Source: Phocoena phocoena (taxonomy: Eukaryota; Chordata; Mammalia; Artiodactyla; Phocoenidae). Taken from it: 64,000 nucleotides of DNA. The notes under the pieces were generated by a model. It was given only the letters and a program-made list of their open reading frames with translations. It was not told the origin of the DNA and made no database searches. The position numbers and the translations under genes were made by a program. Below are positions 13,006 through 25,565 of the stretch, one piece after another; positions within the stretch are counted from its first letter, which is position 1, and each line of letters starts with the position of its first letter. The stretch lies in NCBI RefSeq assembly GCF_963924675.1, contig NC_089239.1:5569001-5633000 (forward strand), written 5' to 3'.

Positions 13006-13830
13006 CCTGCTCTCTTTCTGTTGCCATTTGTTTGGAATATTTTCCATCCCTTGACCTTCAGCCGCTATATGTCCTTCAATTTAAAGTGAAATTCCTGCAG
13101 ACAGTATAGAGTTGAAACCTGCCCCCCCACTTTCAGCCACTTGACATCTTTTGTTTGTAGAGTCTAAACATTTACATTTGAAGTGATTATTGATAGGGAA
13201 GTTATTTACTAATGCCTTTTTGTTACTTGTTTGATTGATCGATTAATTGTAGTTCTTTTGTCTGTCTTTTCCTCTCGCTGTCTTTTCTTGTGTTTCATTG
13301 ATTTTTTTTTTTTTTTGGTTCCATGTGTATTGATTTCATTGTCTTTTTCTGTTATGTAACCTTTACTGATATTTTCATTTTGGTTACCATGGGGCTTACA
13401 TGAAATATCATACAGCTATAACAGTGTACTTTAAGCTGGTAAAAACCTCAGTAACATACAAAAAGTCGATTTTACTAATCCCCCTCATTACATTTTATGT
13501 TATCGGTATCACAGTTACATTGTTGCATATTGTGTAACTTTTAACATGATTTTAGTTACGGTTATTTTTATATACTATTGTCTCTTAACTTTTATTTTAG
13601 AATTAAAAGTGATTTAATCACTACCCATACAGTAATATAGTATTTGAAATTTCCTATACATTTACCTTTCCCAATGACTTTCATTCTTTCTTTTGCTCTC
13701 ATGTTGCTCTTTAGCACCCTTTCATTTCAAAGTGATGAATTCTCATTTGTGTTTCTTGTAATACAGATATAGTGGTGAGAAATACTTCAGCTTTTGTCTG
13801 GAAAAGTCTTTATCTCTCCATTTCTTAAGC

Positions 13831-16140
13831 ATTTTTTTTTGCTGGGGGAGGCAGTTTTAGGTTGCCAGCAAAATTCAGACAACGGTACAGAGTTTCCCAA
13901 ATATCCTCCAGAGCCCCATACTCATAGCTCCCCCAAGCACAGTGGTAGATTTGTTACAATTGAGGAACCTATGTGGGCGCACTATAATCACCCAAAGTGC
14001 ATGGTTCACATTTCAGTTCACTTTTGGTTTTGTATATTCTGTGGGATGGCACAAACATATAATGACATGTATCCATCTATAGTATCATAGAGAGTATTGT
14101 AAGTGCCCTAAAAATCCTCTGTGTTCAGCCTATTTATCGTTCATTGCCACTGTAACCCTGGGCAACGTTTAACTTTCTCCATAGTTTTGCCTTTTCCAAA
14201 TTGTTATGTCGTTGGAATCATACAATATGCAGCCGTTCAGGTTGGTTTCTTTCACTTAGTAATATGCATTCAATGTTCCTCCAAGTCTTGGCGTGGCTTA
14301 ATAGCTAATTTCTTTTTCCCACTGAATAATAATCCATGGTTTGGATGCACTACAGTTTATGAATCCTTTCACCTACTTAAAGACATCTTGGTTGATTCCA
14401 ATTTTTGACAGTGTTGAAAAAGTTGCTATAAAATGTACATTTACAGGGTTTTTGTGTGGGTTTCAGTTTTCAGCTCCTTTGGGTAGATACCAAGGAGTGT
14501 GATTGCTGGCTGGATTGGATTGTAAGAGTCTGTTTAGTTTTGTGAAATATCCCCAGGTTGTCTCGACTGGCTATCTCTACCATTTCGCATTCCCACCAGT
14601 AATGAATGAGTGTTCTGTTGCTCCACAAACATGCCAGCATCTGTTGTCAGTGTTCTAGATTTTGACCAAACCTATCTCATTGATGCTTCCAGTCTTAAAA
14701 TTTTTAATATTTCTTTTTTATTTTTCAGATTTATTAGGTGACATTTACAGATAAGTTTTTATATATCTAAACTACAACATGATTAATTCACATTTTTATT
14801 CTCTGTAAAATGGTCACCGCAATCAGGTTTATTAATACATACATCACCCATATGGTGACCTTTATTGTGGTAAGAACACTTAAGATTGTTAAGGGAATAT
14901 TCAAGTGTATAACACAGTATGTAACTATGTTAACTATAGTCGCCATGCTGTATATTAGATTGCCAGAGCTTTTTCATCTTGTAAGTGAAGGCTTGTACCC
15001 TTTGAGGGCATCTCCTTATCTCCCCAAGCTTCCAGCCCCTGGTAACCATCATTCTCCTCTGTTTCAAGGAATTTACCTTTTTGTTGTAAGATTCCACAAG
15101 TAAGTGAGATCATAAAGTGTTTCTATTTCTCTGTCTGGCTATTTTCACTTAGTATAATGTTCTCCAGACTAATCTTTCTCACATATGGATGAATAATATT
15201 CATTCATATGTGTGATGTATATCATAAGTCATTGGTTGTCTCACATATAGGATATATATCTTACATTTTCTTTATCCACTCATTCACTCTTGGACACTTA
15301 GATTGTTTCTATATCTAGGGTATCGTAACTGCTGTAAATATGCCTTTAGTAGTGTGGTGGTGAGTGAGGTGTGGGGTGAGAGAAAGTGTTTTATAGTCCT
15401 GTGATTAAGTCTCAGTTTTTTAGTGAGCCTATGCATCAGGGCTATGAACAAAAGTGTTTCTTGGTGTTTTGTTTTTGTTTTTTCCGCAAGTGCGACAGAA
15501 TGGCTAGAGTGGGCTGGATTTGGGTATTTCCTTTCCTGAGGTCAGTTTGGCTCTGATAATAACCCAGCCAGTTCATCTCTATCTAGGTAGTTTCCCCTGA
15601 AGGCAGGCCCTGGAAAGAAGAACAGAGTGCACTGATGTATTTCAAATTGAGTCCTTTCCCCCTCCCCTTGCTGGAGGCACAAGGACTTTTTCTCTGGTAT
15701 TAGCTGTGACATCTTGGTGGAACTCTTGAAGGTAAATCTCACAGTATTTTGGGGGTCCATTCATGGGTTCTCCGGAGTTTTTATTTCTCAGAATTGTCTG
15801 CACTGATCTTACAGCCTTTCATCAATCACAGTCAGGTTTTCCTGCCCTGGCGCTGGTTCCAGCAGCACTTTGCACTACTGATTCTCTGCTCCAGTGAGCT
15901 GTGCCTCCCCATGTGCCCTCTCTCATCCTGAGGGCCGCGCTTTGCACTGTGTCCTCCCTTCTTTTACACATCCAGGAAGAGCTGTTGAGTTTTAAGTCCG
16001 TTCTGCTGTCTCTTGTTGTCAGGATGGAATGGCAACGTCCAACCTTCTGACGTGGAGAACCAGAAACCAGAAGTCTTTTTCATTTCTGTAGTTTTGCAGC
16101 GTAAAAGAGATTTAGTCGACTTTTTTTTTCATCTCTCAAC
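13831..16140 (-). mobile_element. Antisense old L1 3'UTR fragments
   Basis: The text is that of reversed L1M 3' regions: CATAGTTTTGCCTTTTCC, CACTTAGTAATATGCATTCA, CAAGGAGTGTGATTGCTGGC, then a second 3'UTR from about 14710 (TGGTCACCGCAATCAGG, TTAACTATAGTCGCCATGCT). From 15480 onward comes further reversed L1-type text. Fragment borders are approximate. Confidence 0.6.
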
Positions 16141-19060
16141 ACTTTGAATATATCATCTCAGTCTCTTCTGGCTTACAAGCCTTCTGCTAAAAAATCCACT
16201 GAAAGTCTTAAGGGTGTTTCATTACACATAAGTCACTTTTCTTCTGTTGCTCTCAAAATTCCCTCTCTACTTTTGACTTTTGACATTTCGATTGCAATAT
16301 ATCTCAGTGTGGATTTCTTTAGGGACATTTTATTTGGTGATTTTTTATCTTCTTGGCGTGGATATCAGTTTCCTTCCGTAAGTTTGGAAAGTTTTCAGCC
16401 AGTATGTATTGAAAGTGCTTTCTGTTTTTTTAACTGAAATACAGTCAACATATAACAGTGTTTAAGGTGTACAATGTGTTGTCAGTACATTGAGATCAGT
16501 AGAATTCACTCAATATATAAAACCCAGAAAAATGAGTTAAGAAAGTGAATAGAGCCTCAAGGACATATGGAACATTACTTATGGAACTGTTACTTATGGA
16601 AGTAAGAGTGTTTAAGGTGTACAATGTGTTGATTTGATCCATTTACATATTACAATATGATTACTGTCATCGTGTTAGCTAACATCTCTACTGCTTCACG
16701 TAATCATTCTTTCTTGCTCCCTCTTTTCCTTCTGGGACTCCCATACTTTGTGTATTGTTCCTTTTGTTTGTGTTCCATAGGTCCCGTAAGATTTTATCAC
16801 TTTTTCACTGTCTTCTTTTTGCCCCTTTGAACCGTCTTTGAGTTCGTTAAGTCTTTCTCCTGCTTGATCTAATCTGCTGCTGTACCCTTCTGGTGAATTT
16901 TTTCAGTTCAGTTATTATTTGACAGTTCCATGATTTGTTTGATACTTTTAATACTTTGTATCTCTTTTCTGAATTTCTCACTTGGTTCATGCATTGTTCT
17001 CCCAACTTCATTGAGCATCTTTATGGGAGTTATTTTAAATTTTTCATTAGGCAGATTATTTAATGTCATTTCACTAGTGTCAATTTCGGTCTATGTCTTG
17101 TTCCTTTGTTCAAAATATCTTTTCCTTATGACCCATTTCACTGGACACTTTGTTTTGGTGTCTGCTCATTAGACAAAGCAGTCACATCACCCAGTCTTCA
17201 TGACTGGCCGTGTGCAGAAGGAAACGCCCACAGATCAGCCTGGCCAGTGATTTGAAATTACTTGGGGGTCCTCTACCAGCCGTTTCTCTCTCCAGGTAGA
17301 AGCAAGCCGCTGTGGTTTTTTCTGCTCTGTTTCTGCTGGGCAGTAGGAACGATCATTGTTGTCTGTCATCCCAAGCTGCCGCCCCTGTTCTCCCTCCGAC
17401 AGCTAGACTGTGGGCGAGCCATCAGTGCTCCAGGATTGGTGAGACAAGTGCTGGCTCTTGGGGCAGAACCGGCGAAGTGGGAACACTGCCTTCAGTCGAT
17501 TCACTATTACCTCCCCAGGGGAAGCAGAGAGGTGGGATTTTTCATCCCCTCACTCTGTGTTGAGTTTGGGCAAGCTGGGGAGGGAATCAAACCACCACCT
17601 CCACTGTGGTTTGGGTGGCTAGACTGCCCTGAACCAATCAGAGCCCCGGGTCTGGTGAAAATGTTCCTGGGGTGTTCGTTCCCCTCGAAAACACCGGGGC
17701 ACTGGATGCTTGAACAGCACCCTCTCTTCTCCTGGGTGAATCTGGGAGCTATAGGGTCTCTTCGTGATCTTATGGCAGTACTCTGGGGTAGTGTCTCTGG
17801 TGAAAGGGCACCCCAAATCTCCCTCCTGGCTTTGGTGCATCTGATTTTGCATCCTCTAAAGGTATGCATGAGCCTGTCAATTAATTCCTGATTTCTCACA
17901 AAGGAAATTGGTCCATGAATTGCTACTCACTTGGTGTATTTGTTGGGAGGTGGAGGGTCCAGGGTTTTCTAAACCAACTTCTTTCCGACCAGCATTTGGC
18001 CTTTATTTCTTTGAATTTTTTTCTGCCCCATATTCTTTCTGCTCTCCTTATTGGATCCTGACATGTATTTTAAAACTTTGGGGAATGTTCCATATGTCCT
18101 TGAGGCTCAATTCACTTTCTTAACTCATTTTTCTGGGTTTTGTATATTGCGTGAATTCTACTGATCTTTCTCGAGTTCATTGATTCTATCCTTTGTCATC
18201 TCCACTCTACTTTTGAGCCTGTCCAGTATGCATTGTTTTGTTTGTTTGTTTATTATATTTTTCACTTCTAATATTTTTATTTGTTCTTTTTAATGGTTTC
18301 TATTTCTTTTCTGTTGTTTCCTGTTCTTTCAGTTGTTTCAGGGTAATTTTTGATTGTGCATTGAACGAGTATCATCACAGCTGCTTTAAAATCCATCCGA
18401 TAGTTCCAGATACGTGTGACTCATCTCAGTATTGGCATCACTGGGTTGTTTTCTCCCATTATGTTGTGATATTCTTGGTTCTTGGTATAGTGTGTAGTTT
18501 TCTATTCTATCTTTGACATTGAAATCTTCTATTGTTGAAGTCTGTCAGCCAGTTTAAGTTCAGATTTAGTGTGGTCTGTTGTTCCAGTGACCATTTAGCT
18601 TTCTTGGGGCTTTCAATATTATTCTGTTTTGTTTCATTCTTTTGGCTCTGCTGGAGCTCACTGGCTTTCTGCCGGTGCAACCCATAGCAGGACAAGGTTC
18701 TTTCCTGGGCCACCTTGTATTGCTAGGTGATGCTGGGTGATGAAGGACCCGTGGAAGAGAGAGTATTTCCTCTGGCAGTTTCCCAGCCACTGGATATTGG
18801 TATGCTTCTCACTCTGCCTCTGCTAGTGCCCCTGAGTGGGGGAACTTTTTATCTCAGTCACTTTTTGCTGCTTAGAGTTGGGGGTTTTGAGAATTTTCTT
18901 GTGGGGATCATTTTCTCTTATCAGGTACAAGGCCAGGAGCTGCAGAAACTGAGATGCTGTCTTCTGCTGGTTAAAGGGTTGGGACCTGGTTTGCATTCTA
19001 CATCTTCGTGAAGGCTTGTGGCATAGTTTGCTGGCACCAGTGAAGGCAGAAATGGCTACT
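16141..19060 (-). mobile_element. Antisense L1M 5' part (ORF1 region and GC-rich 5'UTR)
   Basis: Reversed L1M text: CTTCTGGCTTACAAGCCTTC, TGGTTCATGCATTGTTCTCC, a GC-richer section at 17180-17880 and TGGGTTGTTTTCTCCCATTA. It includes L1M 5'UTR-like and ORF1-like segments. The 209-codon frame at 17262-17891 and its reverse-strand partner lie in this GC-rich part; neither shows a domain or start context, so I do not call them. Confidence 0.55.
16435..16790 (-). mobile_element. Short antisense L1 3' end with internal direct repeat
   Basis: Reversed L1 3' end text (AACTGAAATACAGTCAACAT...). A 24-bp string (GTGTTTAAGGTGTACAATGT then GTTG) occurs at about 16459 and again at about 16608. The bases between look like a piece of L1 ORF1 in the other direction (AGAGCCTCAAGGACATATGG). 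Confidence 0.55.
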
Positions 19061-19827
19061 GCTGCTGCCTGGTGTGGAGCAGGGTATGCTCTGCCACTGT
19101 CCATGGGTGGGAGATAGGAGGTAATCCTAGTATTGAGACGAGTGAATGGTTACTGATGGAGATGTAAGTCTGGGCGCTAATGACGTATAAACACTTTCAT
19201 ACCAGAGAATGTGATGATACTAATGTTTTCATAGCCCAGGATTAGCAGAGGAACAGGACTGATTCTAGATATCAACAGATTTCTTAGGGAAGAGAAGGGA
19301 ATATTCACTGAAAGCAAACATCCGGGGAGAAGCTGGGAAGACTAATGTTGTGAAAGTCCATTGAGAGGAGAGTTTGAATTAAGGTTGATCAACATGGTGA
19401 GATATTAGAGAGAAAATAGTGAGGAAATGTCAGTTAAGATATTTTGGGCTAACTTAGAAAAAACAAACGAAATGTTCACAGTGGAAGTCAAAGTAATGCT
19501 ATTAATTACATTGAGGTAGCATTCATAGACTATATATCCAAGAAATGGGACTGAGAAAGACAAGATGCAGATCAGAAAGTTGTTTATCAAAAATTTAGAA
19601 TTATAGCAAAAATCATATGGGGGAGGATAAGAGTTGTGATTATTTATAGGCAGAAGAGGGTCAAGTGGAAAAGACTGTAGGTAGATAAGAAGGAAGTGGA
19701 ATATCTGGTGAATAACACTATGGAATGCCTAATTGTGAATGTTTGACAATGTCCAGGAAGTAAGGATAAGACCAAACACTTTGTGTTCTAATCATTACAA
19801 ATGTATCTTTATATTACTCCTGTTTAG
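19061..19827. other. Intron, no feature seen
   Basis: Unique-looking AT-rich sequence ahead of the exon at 19828. No repeat or gene was recognised. Confidence 0.5.
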
Positions 19828-19904
19828 GGCCATTGCTTTTATCAAGGATATGCCACAGAGATTGCAAATTCGGTTGTGACACTTAGCACCTGCTCCGGAC
19901 TCAG
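19828..19904 (+). CDS. ADAM5: ADAM exon, prodomain (77 bp)
   Basis: The acceptor is CCTGTTTAG and the donor is CTCAG|GTAATG. It starts in phase 0 and ends after two bases of an Arg codon. The peptide reads GHCFYQGYATEIANS and goes on to LSTCSGLR. This matches the HCHYQGYA...SVVTLSTCSGLRG motif shared by nearly all ADAM prodomains, including the two conserved cysteines. The intron from the previous exon is about 16.9 kb, made mostly of antisense L1. The next exon is only 463 bp downstream. Confidence 0.88.
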
Positions 19905-20367
19905 GTAATGGTATATTCCAGAGATGTACATGACTGAAATCTTGTGTACCCTTTTACTTTTAGAATCTTCTCGAAGGGTAGATGGAAGACACAGAAAATA
20001 GGCACTTTCATTATGTGTCTTCTCATCTGCTATCTTGGCCTGCTTGTCTTATCATTTTCCCTATTCACTTTGTCTCTCTCCCAGGCTTGCAGTTATAAAA
20101 TTTATTCAGAAAAACTGCCACTAGTATAAGAAATAGCCACATTACTGAGCCACACTACAATTGCAATGACTCCTAAATGCTGTAATAGATAGAAGAAGTT
20201 AGAAAATTGGGTTTAAATGTTAATCCAAGGAAGATGGGATGATTCTTAGATATTAGACGACAAAGGCCACTATCAACTTTCTATATAATGTTTTCACTTA
20301 ATATCGATCTATGTTTATCATTGAGAAGTCTATGTTTTTAATTTTTTTTATGTATTTAAATATTCAG

Positions 20368-20546
20368 GGGATTACTGCAGTTGGAGAATGTCAGTTATGG
20401 AATTCAGCCGTTGGAATCTTCAGCTACATATGAGCATATGCTTTATCAGATAAAGGATAATGAAATTGATTTTCCCCCCCATAGCAGAAAATAATTCTAC
20501 AACCCAATTGGCAGATCAGTCCTACAAAATTTTTGTGAAATCAGAA
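20368..20546 (+). CDS. ADAM5: ADAM exon, end of prodomain, with frameshift in a C7 run (179 bp)
   Basis: The acceptor is AAATATTCAG and the donor is TCAGAA|GTGAGT. The first base completes Arg. The frame then reads [19 protein letters not shown], the conserved ADAM motif G-[LF]-[LI]-x-[FL]-E-N-x-S-Y-x-I-x-P-[LV]. It continues through [17 protein letters not shown] to the C run at 20474-20480. Read on, it meets a stop at 20492-20494. The family-like remainder ([18 protein letters not shown], to SE) lies in another frame and ends exactly in the phase the next exon needs. The exon has 179 bp where 178 would keep the frame, so one extra C in the run explains everything. An N-N-S glycosylation sequon follows the shift. 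It is either a real inactivating mutation or a homopolymer sequencing error. Confidence 0.85.
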
Positions 20547-22019
20547 GTGAGTAACCCCTTTTATGGGATCTTCGTTTGTGCAACTTTTGATACACATATT
20601 CATGTTGAAATTTGTTACATTTGGAAAACAAATTTAAACTGATGTTGATGATACATAAACCTTCTCTTGTAAGGTATTTATTTAAAATATTTTCTGTTTA
20701 GTCATATAATATTTTAAAATGTAATAGATATAAACATATAATCCAAAAATCAATATTCACACGTATACTTAATTGCAAGTATTCTTAGGCATATATGCAC
20801 AGTTGCACTGTTACTGAATTTGCAACCTAATAATATAATGATACTCAAATTTGCTGATTCTGACACTGTCATCAGTTTTGCCAGTGCATTTTTTTCTTTG
20901 TAAGAAAGTGTTATTTTGATAGAAAAGGTAAAAGTAGGAAAGAGGCAAGAAATCATCTGAAATGTCATTGTCTAGATATAGTGCTTTTAGAACTTTGGAG
21001 TATTTGTTCTAATTGTTTTACTGTATCTAGTTATAAAGGTTGATTTATAAAAGAAGATTGATTTAACAAAAAATTATCTAATCATATATGCTTCTTTGAA
21101 ATTTCCCCTTAAAATTGCTGTTAAGAGGATAATGCACATTTTCTCTTATCATTAAATTATGTTACATTTATTATTATTTTAAATTAACATTAGTTAATGT
21201 TGATTTAAAATTAAATGTATGCATAAGGAAAATAAGAAATGACCATAATACTGTTTTCTAGAGAAAATGTTGTGTGGAATTCAGGGCGATTATTTTAATT
21301 TGTACTCTTTCATGCTTTTTCATATACATATATATATATATAAACTTAAAATATCTACTTTACAAAATTATGGCATATTCTGCATATTTGTGTTTTTACT
21401 TTAATCCAGAAATGAACAGCAGTAATGTATCAAATTTTTGAGCATTCACACTTTTTTTTATAAATACCTGTATCTAAGAATAGGCATATTTCCAAAGTTT
21501 TTTAGATATATATATACATACTAAATTCCTCCTTAAGAGTGATTGCACAACTTTACATTTTGCCATCAGTGGTTAAGGAAAGGAATCTCTGTCCACATAT
21601 TCTCATGAAAATTAAGATATCCTGTTTAGAGAAGCAGAACAAAATCTTAACGAATGAAACTTGTATTTAATTTTTGATGATCTCCATCTCACTGTTGCTT
21701 TAATATGCTTTTATTTATTTTGCCAAAGATGTTGGTACAAATACAGATTAGTAAAATTGCCCTTTCAGAAAGTCATAAAAATGATAAAATATAATCATAT
21801 ATAGAAATGAAAATTTCATTTTTAATGGAACTGAGATGTGACCCCTAACCCTATGCCATCTGCATATTGCAGTACAACACTGGACACAGTTGCAGACCAT
21901 TTTCATAACTGAAATAGAGCAGTGTCACATGAAGTAAATTGGATAACTTAAAAGGATTCCATGAATACTCTTCTGTGGCAGTGGGCAAACCTGAAGGGAT
22001 TGACATGCTTTGGGAAAGA
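20547..22019. other. Intron, AT-rich, no feature seen
   Basis: Very AT-rich, with short TA runs near 21326 and 21506. No exon or named repeat was recognised. Confidence 0.5.
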
Positions 22020-22345
22020 CAAAGAGCACTGCACTGGAAGCCATCCCCCTCCAGTGAATCAGCAATAAGAGAGGGATGGGAAGAGACAGAGATAGCATAC
22101 AGTTCCAGCTGCCTTAGCTTGAAGTTCCCGTCGGTCAGGCTGTAGCCACAAGAATTTGGCCGAGTAACATCATCCTTCTGTGTTTAAATGTTCTCATCTG
22201 TAAAATTCCAATAATAAAAATAATCCCTGATTCACACAAATATTTTAAAGATTCCATAAATTTATAATTGAAAATGACTTAGCATATATGGGAAAAATAA
22301 GTGATCAATAAATATCGCTACTACTACTATTAACATTTGCTCTCT
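22020..22345 (+). mobile_element. MIR SINE, ancient
   Basis: A worn copy of the MIR core and tail: GTTCTCATCTGTAAAATTCC, AATAATAAAAATAATCCCTG, GTGATCAATAAATATCGCTA. It corresponds to the MIR consensus ...TCCTCATCTGTAAAATGGG...GCTCAATAAATGTTAGC. Confidence 0.75.
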
Positions 22346-23179
22346 CTAGTTTCTAATGTAGTAAAGCAGCGTAACTGGAACTAATTATGGAAAGTTTGGA
22401 TACAAAACAAAATGCAATAATGAAATAAAAGAGACTAAAAGTTCAGAACCTAGAGAAAGCCAGGGATATCACTGCAGGAATGAATGGAAAGAATGGGTAC
22501 TGACATGTTTGTGAATTAAATGATTGCTTTTCACCCTGAATTAGATAGGCTTAAATCTTTAGTTTTAGAGAAGCATGTTTTCCCAAGAATTTTTTACAAG
22601 CACAAATAGACAAAGTGAGTATCTTCAATAAAACAGATATTTTAAAGAGAGAGAGGAAAATAAAATAAAATCTTATATTTTAGGCATATTTTGACATTTA
22701 TGAGAGGAAACACAAATAAACTCATAATCAAGGTGAAGGCCTTCATGATAACCAGTGAAAAGTAGAACAAACAAAATACATAAAGGGCTCACCTGTTAAA
22801 GACATATTGGACACATGCATTTACCCTGCCCCTTCCTTAAACCCCACTAAAGCGAAAAGGAGTTTTTAACATGGCATTAACATACACACACAAACAGAAC
22901 GGAAGAATAGTAATAACATTGGAAGTTGAATAGCAGATAGACAGCTGATTTAGCCACTAAAAAGCTGAATCCTTAACTGGCAATTGGGATAGGCTATAGG
23001 AAACTTGATACGCACTACAGAACTACTCAAATGTTTTTGGAACTGCAAGTCCGAATACCTTAGGAAATGATATTAAGGGTGGGCCTAGGAAGAGACGTGG
23101 TTGAAAATAAGTTGTATAAATATGTATAAAACCTGATTTCCTCTCCTAATCGATTGTTTCTGTTGTAAATTAAACTTGG

Positions 23180-24050
23180 CACACTAGATATTGGGAAACA
23201 GGTTTACACAATCCAAGATGTTCATTAGAACCCAGGAGGGAATGAAACCACCCAAAAGAATCAAAACTAACCATGTTGACAGCAGGGTTTTCCCAGCAAA
23301 CAACCCAGACAATTTACTGTCTGTGAAGAGAGCAGGCCATAAGCTCCGTACATGGTCATAGATGTTGGAATAAGCTGTCAGATGCTCAATGCCTGATACG
23401 AAGGGGCACTAGACATGTGATGAAACAATTGAATATGGTAGATAGAGACATGGAAAAATTCAAAGTGCTAAAGCCTGAGGTCCCAAGGAATAGAGAGAGT
23501 GAAGAAAACAAAATGACAATATCCTCAGAGAGGTAGGAGAAAATATTTCACCACAAAATAAGAACAGAGTGCTATGTAAAAAATAACACTGAGCAGATAA
23601 CAGTTCTTGGAAGGTAAAAGCATGCTGAACCTATGTAAAAACTCAAAAGAAAGTTCACAAGATAAAATTCCAGAAATCACACAAAAACTAAAATATAAAC
23701 AAAAATGACAGGGAAATTTGAGAGATAAGAAATTCAGTTAAAATAACAATATGGGTGATGTAATCTGAGTTCTGGTACAAATAAACATAGAAAATTGAGT
23801 TGAATAAATCATAAAACAATCCAAGAAAAATTCTCAGAATGATTTAAGTGGAGGTTCTGGACCAATATTTTTAAAAATCTGGTTTTTTATATATAAAGAA
23901 GATGCAGAATGGCATGGTCTTACTTAGCAGCAATATTGGAGGTTGAAAGGCAATACAACAGTTACTTAAAAGGAGGAAAAGTGATTTCCAGCCTATAATT
24001 CTATACCCAGTCAGAACTATAAAATTGAGATTTTTTTTGGTTGAAGCCAT
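23180..24050 (+). mobile_element. Old L1/HAL1 ORF1-region remnant, sense
   Basis: A-rich sense text ending in CCTATAATTCTATACCCAGT, the same ORF1-end signature as in the L1 at 30330. It includes AGAAGATGCAGAATGGCATG and TTCTCAGAATGATTTAAGTG. No open frame survives. The subfamily is not assigned; HAL1 (an ORF1-only L1 derivative) is possible. Confidence 0.5.
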
Positions 24051-24582
24051 TTCTTTCCTCCCTATTGTGAATTGTCCTTCCTAATGTGTGAAACGAAGCA
24101 CACTTTTAAAAAAAGAGACTCTAATCTCATCCCGAATGAAAATAATAGCCAGCCACAATCACAACCAAATTCATAAGGGGTAGTTGCCAAATACAGTGAA
24201 CTTTCAATCAGATCAAAAGATGGAACAACTATGTACGCTTCCTCAAACTGTATTCTTGAGAACCACTATTAGGTCAAATACCACTAGATTTTGAAGCAAC
24301 CAATTCCCGACTGTCAGTGGTTTAACATCACATATGTGCTTTGCTCAGGCAAAGACCAAGGTAGATGAAACTGCTGGTGGTTTCCTTTTCTAGCTTCAAC
24401 ACGGGGCCCCAAACTGTCCCCCACTAGTTTTTGAATCTAGACAGGAGTTAAGGGAAAAGAGTGTCTATATCATCCCCTCTTTGATGCTGCTGGCCCTGGA
24501 CAGCTCTCTCTCACAGACTTCTCTCTTGGAGAAGGAGCAAACATCATTCTTGGATAATTGGCCATTTCTTATAAAGCAAGTA

Positions 24583-25191
24583 TAGCAACTGCCGGGCCAT
24601 TACTGGTCCATGGCCTTTTAGGCATGGGGCCACACAGCAGGAGGTGAGCAGCGAGTAAGCGAAGCTCCATCTGTATTTACAGTCGCTCCCCATCGCTCAC
24701 ATTTCTGCCTGAGCTCCGCCTCCTGTCATATTGGTGGTGACATCAGATTCTCATAGGAGCGCGAACCCTACCATGAACTGCGCACGCGAGGGATCTGGCT
24801 TGCGCGCTCCTTATGAGAATCTAACGCCTGATGATCTGAGGAGGAGCTGAGGTGGTGATGCTAGCGCTGGGGAGCGGCTGCAAATACAGATTATCACTGG
24901 CAGAGAGGTTTGACGACACAGAGACCATCATAAATCAATTGCTTGTAGACTCATATCAAAACCCGATCAGTGAGTGGCAAGTGAAAACAAGCTCAGGGCT
25001 CCCACTGATTCTGCATTCTGGGGAGTTGTATGATTACTTCATTATATATTACAAAGGAATAATAACAGAAATAAAGTGCACAGTAAATGCAATGTGCTTG
25101 AATCACCTGAAACCATCCCCACACCCAAGTCCAGGGAAAGCTTGTCTTCCATGAAACCAGTCCCTGGTGCCAAAAAGGTTGGGGACTGCTG
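24583..25191. mobile_element. hAT-Charlie type DNA transposon (MER1-like)
   Basis: It runs from CCGGGCCATTACTGGTCCAT to CAAAAAGGTTGGGGACTGCT. It carries the hallmark strings CACACAGCAGGAGGTGAGCA and AGCTCCGCCTCCTGTCATAT. An internal inverted repeat, AGATTCTCATAGGAGCGCG at 24745-24763 and CGCGCTCCTTATGAGAATCT at 24803-24822, can form a hairpin. It has no transposase frame, so it is non-autonomous. The family name is from memory. Confidence 0.8.
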
Positions 25192-25565
25192 AATTATAGT
25201 ATAAGTCTTGTGCTTGTAATATAGTCAAGAATGTCTAACTAGGGAGTAGAGAAAATGGCTTCTCCAGGGGGGGTACATAATATCCCAGCAATCTGTTATC
25301 CAGTCAAGTTTCCATTATACTCCAAAAACATGTGTGCTTTTTCAAAGACTTTGCGACAGTATTACATAAGTCAGTAAAGAAAACAGGAATTGAATGAATT
25401 TAACAGATTTTGGTAGAAAACCAGAATCATGGCAATAGTTTCAGAAATACCATTTGGCAACATTCAGTACACGTTCATGGTAAATAGTAGGAATAGAAAA
25501 CTTCCTTGATCTCATAAAGAGCATCTATTAGCATCCGCAGCTAATGTAAAGAATGTAAATGACCG

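Larger units (their letters stand above)
9395..13830 (-). mobile_element. Second antisense L1, interrupted by a SINE and an LTR
   Basis: A fresh L1 3'UTR in reverse starts here (CATAGAAATGGAGTCATGCG, TCTTGGCTATTGTGGATAGT), followed by reversed ORF2 (TTGCATTGCAAGAATAATTT; GAAGAATGTATATTCTGCTG). The CHR SINE at 11740 and the solo LTR at 12560 sit inside. The body is decayed. The open frame at 9846-10271 (141 codons, + strand) lies wholly on the antisense of this element and is not a gene. Confidence 0.8.

Noticed and set aside
17262..17891. 209-codon open frame on the + strand, the longest in the window, with a 130-codon frame opposite
   Set aside because: It lies in the GC-rich 5' region of an antisense L1M element. 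It has no recognisable domain or splice context, and the opposite strand is equally open, as expected from composition.
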